Shown here in pieces: positions 9,946 to 16,517 of a DNA stretch of 64,000 nt. The stretch is from NCBI GenBank assembly GCA_018266355.1, contig JAFEAP010000025.1, forward strand, positions 176,122 to 240,121, written 5' to 3'. The DNA is from Bdellovibrionales bacterium (GTDB lineage Bacteria > Bdellovibrionota > UBA1018). The notes beneath the pieces were generated by a model. That model ran no database searches and was not told where the DNA came from. It saw only the letters and a program-made list of their open reading frames with translations. The position numbers and the translations under genes are program-made. Numbering within the stretch: position 1 is the first letter of the stretch; the number at the start of each line of letters is the position of its first letter.

Positions 9946-11159
9946 AACTCACTATTCCTGGGCAGTTTTGGGATTCTCAGATCTATTCAGGGAAGCTTTT
10001 TCTATTTGGCGTAAACGGGGATGTGCGGACTCTAAAATGGGATGAGTTAGTCGAAGACTGGGCGGTTGCCGACGATCTGCGTCTTGCGCTGAAGTGCGCG
10101 TTTTCTCAAAGTGCGCTTCTGTATTCCGACTATTCCAAATCGTTCGTTGACGACAACGAAATTAAAAGCGTCATTCGTGGGAAGTTTGATCGCCTTAGCG
10201 AACTCAACCTCGAATTATCTTCGCGGCAGATCGAGCATCATTCAAAGCGCCGACAAGACTCTCCATTCCCTTTTCCTCATTCTGACTCCTGTATTTATGG
10301 TCGTAAAATGTTCGTGGCTACAAAGAAGGGCATTTACGAAGCGGGGTGCGACGGTAAAACGACTTATCCAATTAGTACAAAAGTGACCCGTGGATGGGAT
10401 GCGCCTGTGTTAACCATATCGGCAAGCTACAAGTGCCTTGCTCTCGCCGCAGGAAGCGAAGGTCTGTTTGAGGTTAAACTAGGCGATAATTTCGGGTTTA
10501 ACGGCAAGGCAGATCCTGAAAGATTGACGAGCGGTAATTTTACCGGCTGTAATTGGCTTTACTTCAGTATTTACGGTTCATCCCATACTACCGGCGGTAA
10601 ATTGATCGACTATCGCAAAGGTGAAGAAAACGAGGACAATGGAAAACGACGTTTTTTCAGCCGTGATGAATCTATTGAACGAGTGATTAGTGGAGTTCGT
10701 ACTGAGAGAAGTATTTTTCACGATCAAGGATACTCGTGGGGAAATCAGGATAAGATTTTTTTGGCAAACGACAGGCGGATTAAGATTAAAAAATATAGTC
10801 CATGGGATAAAGAAAATCGCTTATCAGACCTCGCCACTTTAGATCTTGCTTCGTGGAAGGGGGCCATCGTTTCTGCTGCAACAGCGCATTTTGGCAGTGT
10901 AATTGAGTGTGAAAATGCGCTGGTAGTATTACCAACAGAAGGTTCAGCAATTACAATTCCCGGAGAACCCGTAAACTGGCGGGTTTTTCCGCGATCTAAG
11001 CATTACGAAAACCACCTTCATGTTCTCTACCAAGATCGGTTGGAGATTTTTTCTTTCAATCATGATTACTTTTTAGATCAAGATGCAAAATTGCTGGGCA
11101 TCAAGCATTCAAATTTTACTTCGCAAAGAGGAAGTTCACGGAGAGTCACGCGCATTTGA
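9933..11159 (+). CDS. Unknown beta-rich protein, last gene of the defence operon
   Basis: A 408-residue protein with no family I recognise. I chose the TTG at 9933 because GAGGT (9923-9927) sits 5 nt upstream and the product then begins MQPIKLTIPG; the frame is open further upstream only as overlap with the previous gene. The sequence alternates short beta-like blocks around Gly-containing turns (LFLFGVNGD, MFVATKKGIYE, LALAAGSEGLFEV, LHVLYQDRLEIFS), as in beta-propellers, with roughly five or six such blocks visible. There is no signal peptide or membrane helix. A sensor or scaffold role in the defence complex is speculation based on position. Confidence 0.7.
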   Translation: MQPIKLTIPGQFWDSQIYSGKLFLFGVNGDVRTLKWDELVEDWAVADDLRLALKCAFSQSALLYSDYSKSFVDDNEIKSVIRGKFDRLSELNLELSSRQIEHHSKRRQDSPFPFPHSDSCIYGRKMFVATKKGIYEAGCDGKTTYPISTKVTRGWDAPVLTISASYKCLALAAGSEGLFEVKLGDNFGFNGKADPERLTSGNFTGCNWLYFSIYGSSHTTGGKLIDYRKGEENEDNGKRRFFSRDESIERVISGVRTERSIFHDQGYSWGNQDKIFLANDRRIKIKKYSPWDKENRLSDLATLDLASWKGAIVSAATAHFGSVIECENALVVLPTEGSAITIPGEPVNWRVFPRSKHYENHLHVLYQDRLEIFSFNHDYFLDQDAKLLGIKHSNFTSQRGSSRRVTRI

Positions 11160-11171
11160 GGGCGTAGTAAA

Positions 11172-11618
11172 TTAGATCTCCTCGATGAGACCTTCGATGT
11201 CGCTCACTTGGTAGTAGGTCGCCCCATTGTCAAAGCTGATGATGTTTCCGTCGTTGGCCTCGAATGATTCCCAATCGGCCTGGGCGCAACGCCAGCCGAC
11301 CGGATCGAGTTCCTTCATCGCGTTGACGGTGTCGTAATCCTTCAGGAAGCCGATCGTGGTCGTTTCTGGATAGCAATCCCGCATCGAGTTCTCGAACGCC
11401 TCGTCGAGATCAACCGAGGCCAGCCCTTCGCTGAGAATGTGCTTGATGACCCACGCGGTGCCGTACTCGACGCCGACTCCGGGCAAAAATCTCATGAGAT
11501 CATCCGAACCGCATTTCGGGCAGACGCCTTTGGGACATTCGATGTAGTCGCCATAGCAGAACGGGATCGTTTTTTTATAGGCCAGTTCCGTGAGCTTCTT
11601 TTGGATTTCAGTATTCAT
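11172..11618 (-). CDS. Hypothetical protein with cysteine-rich zinc-ribbon-like N-terminus
   Basis: A 148-residue acidic protein read leftward, ending 12 nt from the defence operon's last stop, so the two are convergent. The second of two in-frame Met codons (11618) is preferred: GAGGAG lies 6 nt before it, while the first (11624) would touch that site. Near the N-terminus is a cysteine cluster (PFCYGDYIEC, then GVCPKCG), consistent with a zinc-binding knuckle. The rest is acidic with aromatic residues and has no recognised domain. The upstream leader contains a strong hairpin (11644-11695). It may belong to the mobile element rather than to the defence module. Confidence 0.7.
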   Translation of the reverse strand: MNTEIQKKLTELAYKKTIPFCYGDYIECPKGVCPKCGSDDLMRFLPGVGVEYGTAWVIKHILSEGLASVDLDEAFENSMRDCYPETTTIGFLKDYDTVNAMKELDPVGWRCAQADWESFEANDGNIISFDNGATYYQVSDIEGLIEEI

Positions 11619-11643
11619 TTTCATCTCCTCGTTTTTTTCTTTG

Positions 11644-11695
11644 TTTTCCCCGTTCGGGGCTTCCTCACTTCGGTTGGGAAGCCCGGCGGGGAAAA
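11644..11695 (-). promoter_or_regulatory. Long nested hairpin in leader region
   Basis: An outer 8-bp stem (TTTTCCCC, 11644-11651, with GGGGAAAA, 11688-11695) encloses an inner 8-bp stem (GGGCTTCC, 11657-11664, with GGAAGCCC, 11677-11684). It lies 26 nt upstream of the leftward zinc-ribbon-like gene. No U-run follows on either strand, so it is not a standard terminator. A leader structure or DNA-binding site is possible. The rest of 11696-11872 holds smaller GC hairpins (for example CCCGA/TCGGG near 11722) and no gene that I can support. Confidence 0.45.
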
Positions 11696-11872
11696 AGCGA
11701 ATCGCCGGAGTTGGCCTCGTCCCGACCTTCGGGGCGGACTCATGACGGACGCGAAGCGGCTGGCGTGAAGTCTGCGGAGGGACGATCCCCGGACAACGAC
11801 AGAGTGAGCGTCGGTCTTAAAGAAACGAGAAGATGGTTTTGAAATCCGAAAGCGCGGGACGCCTTGAAACGA

Positions 11873-12046
11873 TTACTTGGACGGGTTCAAAATCGGAGCC
11901 TTCGGCCACTTCGACGCCTTCGTTTCTTGAATGAGCTGGAATTGAGCGCGGCGGACGAGGTTGATCGCGCCGAGCAACGAGCCGGTGCTGGCCGCAGCGT
12001 AGAGCGCGAGAGCGATGGCGACGGGGACGAGTTTACCTGGGTTCAT
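11873..12046 (-). CDS. 57-residue single-pass membrane or secreted peptide
   Basis: A short leftward gene. Its ATG (12046-12044) overlaps the TGA of the recombinase-like gene as ATGA, and an AGGAG motif lies 8 nt upstream, so initiation is well supported. The product begins MNPGKLVPVAIALALYAAA, a basic start followed by a hydrophobic core of about 20 residues, then a mixed polar tail ending NPSK. This is either a signal anchor or a cleavable signal peptide. No family is recognised. The coupling to the upstream gene suggests a two-gene cassette, perhaps part of an integrated element. Confidence 0.6.
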   Translation of the reverse strand: MNPGKLVPVAIALALYAAASTGSLLGAINLVRRAQFQLIQETKASKWPKAPILNPSK

Positions 12047-12624
12047 GGCAATTTCTCCTGATTCGAGAGCCGTTTTATGATCGAGCTAACGAGCGTCTGG
12101 CTCCACGACGACGCTCGTCTTGGTTTGAGTTTAAGGCCGTTGAGCTGCTTGGCGATGGCCCGATGACTCATCCCTTTGTGCCAGCTTCGTTCAATCATCT
12201 GGACGATCGCGTGCTCCTTCGGGTCCACAACGAGCTTGCCTTCGATCAGGCAATAGCCGTAGGGCGCGACCTTGAGGGTTCGATCCGCTGGCTTTTCACT
12301 GCCCTTTCCCGCACCCACGACGCGACTTCGGAGCGGCATTTTCCGTTCTTCGAGCAGTGTCCGCGCTTTCCAGCGCGAGATGCTCAGGCGCTCGGAAATC
12401 GCGAGAAGAGAATGTCCTGCGGCGTATAATTGGGCTACTTTTTCGGAAATTCCCCGTTTTGACAGGTTACATTTTTCAATGGTAACGTGGGGTTGGAATT
12501 TTTTGCAGGTTGGGGCGGTCGCTCCACCACTTATTTTTAAAACGCTCCGACCTCTTTGCCTCACGCTAAATTCCAGATGCACGAATCGGAATCGAACAGC
12601 GAGAGCGGCCGTGATGAATCGCAA
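12043..12624 (-). CDS. Serine-recombinase-like protein lacking the catalytic domain
   Basis: A frame of up to 193 residues. Two parts match large serine recombinases: a helix-turn-helix segment (AQLYAAGHSLLAISERL) and a recombinase-domain segment beginning APYGY, with HRAIAKQLN and a terminal basic region. The N-terminal resolvase domain with the nucleophilic serine is absent, so it cannot recombine DNA alone. It may be a remnant, or a DNA-binding protein derived from a recombinase. The first 50 or so residues (to about 12480) look unlike protein family sequence, and the true start is uncertain because no ATG with a ribosome site lies near the conserved part. It overlaps the 57-residue gene by ATGA. 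Confidence 0.55.
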   Translation of the reverse strand: MRFITAALAVRFRFVHLEFSVRQRGRSVLKISGGATAPTCKKFQPHVTIEKCNLSKRGISEKVAQLYAAGHSLLAISERLSISRWKARTLLEERKMPLRSRVVGAGKGSEKPADRTLKVAPYGYCLIEGKLVVDPKEHAIVQMIERSWHKGMSHRAIAKQLNGLKLKPRRASSWSQTLVSSIIKRLSNQEKLP

Positions 12625-12640
12625 GGCGATTTAGCGCGGC

Positions 12641-12726
12641 AAGCCGGCCACGACGGCCGGCTTAGCTCGCAGCCCGGCCCCGGAGTTCGCGCAGGAGCGC
12701 GAACGCGAGGGGACGATTCCGTCCCC
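12641..12726. repeat. Three consecutive perfect hairpins
   Basis: Three separate perfect inverted repeats lie in 86 bases: 12641-12663 (9-bp stem AAGCCGGCC, 5-nt loop), 12685-12704 (8-bp stem GTTCGCGC, AGGA loop) and 12709-12726 (7-bp stem GGGGACG, ATTC loop). They sit between the leftward cueR stop and the recombinase-like gene, at the border where base composition changes. No U-tract follows any of them. They could end the copA-cueR transcript in a U-independent way or mark an integration site. Confidence 0.5.
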
Positions 12727-12743
12727 ACCCACCACTTTCTCCC

Positions 12744-13160
12744 TTAAATTTTCCGCGCGGGTCCCCGGTCGAAACCCTCGAGAATCGGACAATCCGGTCG
12801 CGCATCTCCGTGACAGTGCTTCGCCAAATCGCGAAGCGCATCCGCCATCTCCCGAAGTTTCGCCGCCTTTTCCTCGAGTTCCTTCACGTGCCTGAGAGCG
12901 AGCGCCTTCACCGCCGCGCTTTCGCGCGATTTGTTCCGCCAAAGTCCGAGGAGTTTCTTGATCTCCTTCATCGAAAAGCCGAGATCCCGCGCGCGGCGGA
13001 TGAAACCGAGGGTATGAAGGTCGGTTTCGTCGTACACCCGATATCCCGAGTCGGTTCGCCGGACGCCGGCCAAGAGACCGATCGATTCGTAATGCCGAAT
13101 CATCTTCGCGTTCACTCCGGACCGCTTCGCCGCTTGCCCGATATTCATCGTTCGATTCAT
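12744..13160 (-). CDS. cueR: Copper-responsive MerR-family regulator CueR
   Basis: A 138-residue MerR-family activator. The N-terminal winged helix reads MNIGQAAKRSGVNAKMIRHYESIG; a dimerisation coiled coil follows, and the metal loop reads CHGDARPDC. That C-x7-C spacing is the Cu(I)/Ag(I) site of CueR, which distinguishes it from zinc or mercury members. The ATG at 13160 overlaps the copA stop as ATGA; a second in-frame ATG at 13148 begins at the conserved MNIG and may be the real start. Co-transcription with copA from a CueR-type promoter would make the circuit autoregulated. Upstream-frame extension is a shadow of copA. Confidence 0.93.
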   Translation of the reverse strand: MNRTMNIGQAAKRSGVNAKMIRHYESIGLLAGVRRTDSGYRVYDETDLHTLGFIRRARDLGFSMKEIKKLLGLWRNKSRESAAVKALALRHVKELEEKAAKLREMADALRDLAKHCHGDARPDCPILEGFDRGPARKI

Positions 13161-15373
13161 TCCGCGTTCTCCCGGCCCGCGATCGATTTCCAGCGCCGAA
13201 GCAAAAGCGAATTCCCCACCACGCTCACGCTGCTGAATGCCATCGCCGCGCCCGCGATGACCGGGCTCAGGTGTCCCAGAGCCGCGAGGGGGATCCCGAT
13301 CGAGTTGTAAACGAACGCCCAAAATAGGTTTTGGCGGATCTTCGCGTAGGTTCGCCGGGAAATCCGGACGGAATCCGCGACCAATCGCGGATCCCCGCGC
13401 ATCAGCGTGATCCCCGCGGTGTGCATGGCCACGTCCGTGCCGGTCGACATCGCGATTCCGACGTCGGAGGTAGCGAGCGCCGGAGCATCATTAATCCCGT
13501 CGCCGACCATCGCCACGACCGCGCCCGACGCCCTCCGCCCACGAACGACCTCGGCCTTCTTTCCCGGAAGGACCTCGGACTCGAACTCTTCGATCCCGAG
13601 CGCCCGGGCCACCTTCGCGGCGCTGCCCGCGCCGTCCCCGGTCAACATCATCGTTCGGATTCCCATTCGCCCGAGCTCGGCGATCGCTTCCCGCGAGGTC
13701 GCCTTGATCTCGTCTCGAAAAGCGAGGATGCCGAGGAGCGATCCTTCCCGCGCGAGCCATGCGATCGTTGCTCCTTCGGTTTCCAACTCCTCAGCCCGTC
13801 GGTCGAGCGGCCGCAGGTCCACCTTCCGATCGTTCATCAAGCGGCGGTTTCCGAGCAGCGTCTCTTTCCCTTCGAGTCGCCCCGAAACCCCGTATCCGGG
13901 GATCGAGCGAAACCCCTCCGCCGGCGCGTACTCCAAACCCCGGTCCTTCGCCGCTCGAAGCACGGCCTTCGCCAGAGGGTGCTCGCTCCTCGCCTGCATT
14001 CCGGCCGCGTCCCGAAGAAGGTCGGATTCGGATTTCTCGACTCCGATTACGGCGATGACCTTCGGCTTTCCTTCAGTGAGCGTCCCCGTTTTGTCGAAAA
14101 TCACGGTATCCAAACCGTGAGCACGCTCGAGCGCCTCGGCGTCCTTGATCAAGATGCCCGCCCGCGCGGCGGCGCCGGTTCCGACCATGATCGCGGTCGG
14201 CGTCGCGAGCCCGAGCGCGCACGGACAAGCGATCACCAAAACCGATACCGCATGAATGACCGCGATTTCCCACCGACCCGTAGCGAGGCCCCACGCGAGA
14301 AGCGTCACCGCGGCCAGCGCGAGAACCACGGGCACGAAAACGGCGCTCACGCGATCGACGAACCGCTGGATCGGCGGCTTTTCGGCTTGAGCGTCTTCGA
14401 CCATCCGAATGATCCGCGAAAGAACCCCTTCGGAAGCCGTAGCGACGGCCCGTATCCGAAGCGCCGCCTCTCCGTTCACGGAACCGCCGGTCACCTTCGC
14501 CGAGGGACCCTTCGCGATCGGCAGGCTCTCCCCGGTAATTAGCGACTCGTCGACGCTCGAGACTCCGTCGAGAACGACTCCGTCGACGGGGAGCTTTCCG
14601 CCGGGAAGGACGACGACCTCGTCCCCCACTTCCACTTCCGAGATTGGAAGGTCGCTTTCCTTCCCGTTCCGGATCACCCGCGCCATCTCCGGACGAAGGT
14701 CCTGCAACGCGCGAATCGCGGCGGTCGTACGGAGCTTCGCCCGTGCCTCCAGGTATTTTCCGAGGAGCACCAGACTCACCACGATCGCCGAGCTCTCGAA
14801 ATAAAGGGACATCGCCCCTTCCGAGGAAAAGAACATCTGATAGACGCTTAGTCCGTAAGCGGCCGTCGTTCCGAGGGTCACGAGCAGGTCCATATTCGCG
14901 GTTCCCGCCCGGAGGGCCCGGAGACTCGCGGCATAGAAACGGCCGCCGAAATAGAACTGAACGACGCTCGCGAGAGAAAACTGGGCCCAAGCGGGCAGCA
15001 TCGCGTGAATGCCGAACGGCATCGTCAGCATCGGAAGGACCAGAGGCAGGGAAAGCGCCAAGGCCGAGAAGACCCTCCAGCGCGGGTTATCCTTCGGGTC
15101 TTCGAGGTGGCTTCCGTGAGAATGCCCGTCATGAGCGCCGATTTCACGCGCCTCGTAGCCTGCCGATTCTACCGCGCGAACGAGGCTTTCGCTTTCGACG
15201 CCTTCCGCGACCGAAATCGTCGCCTTCTCGGTCGCGAGATTCACCGCCGCCGATTTCACGCCGGCGACGCGTTTCAACGCCGACTCGACGTGATTCACAC
15301 AGGAGGCGCAGGTCATTCCCTCGATGGAGAGCCGGACGCTGCGATCGGACGATTCATGGTGGTGCTCTTTCAT
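13157..15373 (-). CDS. copA: Cu(I)-translocating P1B-type ATPase CopA
   Basis: A 738-residue copper exporter of the inner membrane. In order: a His-rich N-terminus, one heavy-metal-binding domain with GMTCASC at residue 19, a second His-rich linker (HDGHSHGSH), transmembrane helices, the CPC motif in ACPCALGLATP, the phosphorylation site DKTGTLT, the hinge GDGINDAPAL, and a C-terminal helix with YNSIGIP and MAFSSVSVVGNS, residues that help define Cu(I) specificity. Length is normal for a one-HMA CopA. AGGGAG lies upstream of the ATG. It heads a two-gene operon with cueR. Confidence 0.96.
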   Translation of the reverse strand: MKEHHHESSDRSVRLSIEGMTCASCVNHVESALKRVAGVKSAAVNLATEKATISVAEGVESESLVRAVESAGYEAREIGAHDGHSHGSHLEDPKDNPRWRVFSALALSLPLVLPMLTMPFGIHAMLPAWAQFSLASVVQFYFGGRFYAASLRALRAGTANMDLLVTLGTTAAYGLSVYQMFFSSEGAMSLYFESSAIVVSLVLLGKYLEARAKLRTTAAIRALQDLRPEMARVIRNGKESDLPISEVEVGDEVVVLPGGKLPVDGVVLDGVSSVDESLITGESLPIAKGPSAKVTGGSVNGEAALRIRAVATASEGVLSRIIRMVEDAQAEKPPIQRFVDRVSAVFVPVVLALAAVTLLAWGLATGRWEIAVIHAVSVLVIACPCALGLATPTAIMVGTGAAARAGILIKDAEALERAHGLDTVIFDKTGTLTEGKPKVIAVIGVEKSESDLLRDAAGMQARSEHPLAKAVLRAAKDRGLEYAPAEGFRSIPGYGVSGRLEGKETLLGNRRLMNDRKVDLRPLDRRAEELETEGATIAWLAREGSLLGILAFRDEIKATSREAIAELGRMGIRTMMLTGDGAGSAAKVARALGIEEFESEVLPGKKAEVVRGRRASGAVVAMVGDGINDAPALATSDVGIAMSTGTDVAMHTAGITLMRGDPRLVADSVRISRRTYAKIRQNLFWAFVYNSIGIPLAALGHLSPVIAGAAMAFSSVSVVGNSLLLRRWKSIAGRENAE

Positions 15374-15391
15374 GGAATACTCCCTAAAGAG

Positions 15392-15422
15392 AGAATGAAC
15401 CTTCCCATCATAGTAAGGTCAA
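15392..15422 (-). promoter_or_regulatory. CueR-type promoter of copA-cueR
   Basis: Read on the minus strand, TTGACC (15422-15417) and CATTCT (15397-15392) are separated by exactly 19 bp, the overlong spacer typical of MerR-family promoters. The spacer is occupied by a dyad whose arms are ACCTT and AAGGT (15399-15419), the core of known CueR operators. It lies 19 bp upstream of the copA start. The remaining bases to the aldo/keto reductase start contain no other gene. Confidence 0.85.
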
Positions 15423-15557
15423 CCCCTGTCTGCGGCACTTCCCAGAGGAAACGAAGTGCTCGTCCTCACAAGGGAAAATCGATTGGCAACCACGCGTTAC
15501 CTCCGGTAAACAATTTTTCATTCCGAGACTTTTCCACCCCCGGGATAAAATCCGCCG

Positions 15558-16493
15558 ATGATCGATCGCGAAAAAGTCATTCTCGGCTGCGGAAACTTCG
15601 GCGGGGTCGGAAGCTTACCCTCACTTTACGGAAAAGGGGAATCGGCCGCGGAGGCCAGAGCTCTTCTCCGTCGGGCGTTCGATATCGGGATCCGCCGATT
15701 CGATACCGCGAACTCCTACGGAGGAGGATCGAGCGAGGCGATCCTCGGCGAATGGCTCGCGGAAATCGGCCCCGGTTCCGCCTCGACGGTCGAGGTTTCC
15801 ACGAAAGTCGGCAATCCCTTCGCAGCCCGCGAAGTCGCGGCACCCTTCGGGAAACGGGAGATCGCATACCAACTCGACCGATCGCTCCGGCGCCTGCGCG
15901 TCGAAAGGATCGGGGTCTACTTTCTCCATGAACTCCCCCCGGCTCACGGACTCGACGAGACTCTCGAAGCGCTCAGGACCGCTCTGAGTTGCGGAAAGAT
16001 CCGCTCGTTCGGCCTCTCGAACGTCACCCGAATCGACGTCGAGCGCTTCTTGGACGCCGACTCCTCGCTCGCGAATTCGCTTTCGATCGTTCAAAACGAA
16101 TTTCACTTCCTTCACGACGCGGACCGGGAAGACCTCATTCCATTCCTGAACTCGCGCGGTATCCGCTATTCCGCGTTCGGGCCGCTGGCCGGCGGGCTGC
16201 TTACGGGAAAATACGCGCTCGACCGCCCTCCTCCGACGGGAAGCCGGATCGAGACTCGCGGCGAACCCTATCTAAGGTTCTTGAATCCGACCGCGTTCGA
16301 AAAGATCGACCGGTTACGAAAGGAAACGGAACGCGAAAAAATCCCGCTCGCCCAAGCCGCACTCCGTTTCGTGCTCGAATCGCCGGGCGTCGACTCAGCC
16401 GTGATCGGACCCCGCCGAGTCGAACATTTTTCGACGCTCGGATTGGCCGAGCTCACCCATCGCGCTCGTTCAGATAAAGAAAACGCGAGTTGA
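15558..16493 (+). CDS. Aldo/keto reductase
   Basis: A 311-residue NAD(P)H-dependent oxidoreductase with an (alpha/beta)8 barrel. The catalytic tetrad is visible: Asp in RFDTANSYGG, Tyr in the same motif, Lys in STKVGNP and His in YFLHELPP. The motif FGLSNVT and a C-terminal SAVIGPR cofactor loop fit. The substrate cannot be told. The ATG has no clear Shine-Dalgarno sequence; a TAAAAT hexamer (15546-15551) ends 6 nt before it, so the mRNA may be leaderless. It is divergent from copA and convergent with the desaturase fusion, so it seems to be a single-gene unit. Confidence 0.9.
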   Translation: MIDREKVILGCGNFGGVGSLPSLYGKGESAAEARALLRRAFDIGIRRFDTANSYGGGSSEAILGEWLAEIGPGSASTVEVSTKVGNPFAAREVAAPFGKREIAYQLDRSLRRLRVERIGVYFLHELPPAHGLDETLEALRTALSCGKIRSFGLSNVTRIDVERFLDADSSLANSLSIVQNEFHFLHDADREDLIPFLNSRGIRYSAFGPLAGGLLTGKYALDRPPPTGSRIETRGEPYLRFLNPTAFEKIDRLRKETEREKIPLAQAALRFVLESPGVDSAVIGPRRVEHFSTLGLAELTHRARSDKENAS

Positions 16494-16517
16494 GCGCTTT
16501 CTTTACTTCAGCGCGGA

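Noticed and set aside
1..11159. Assignment of the island to DISARM or BREX
   Set aside because: No PglZ, DUF1998, PLD or BrxC-type gene is visible; the DUF1156/DUF499 pair differs from those systems' cores.
13331..14542. 403-residue plus-strand frame across copA
   Set aside because: It lies wholly in antisense to all the ATPase signature motifs and reads as Arg/Pro-rich noise.
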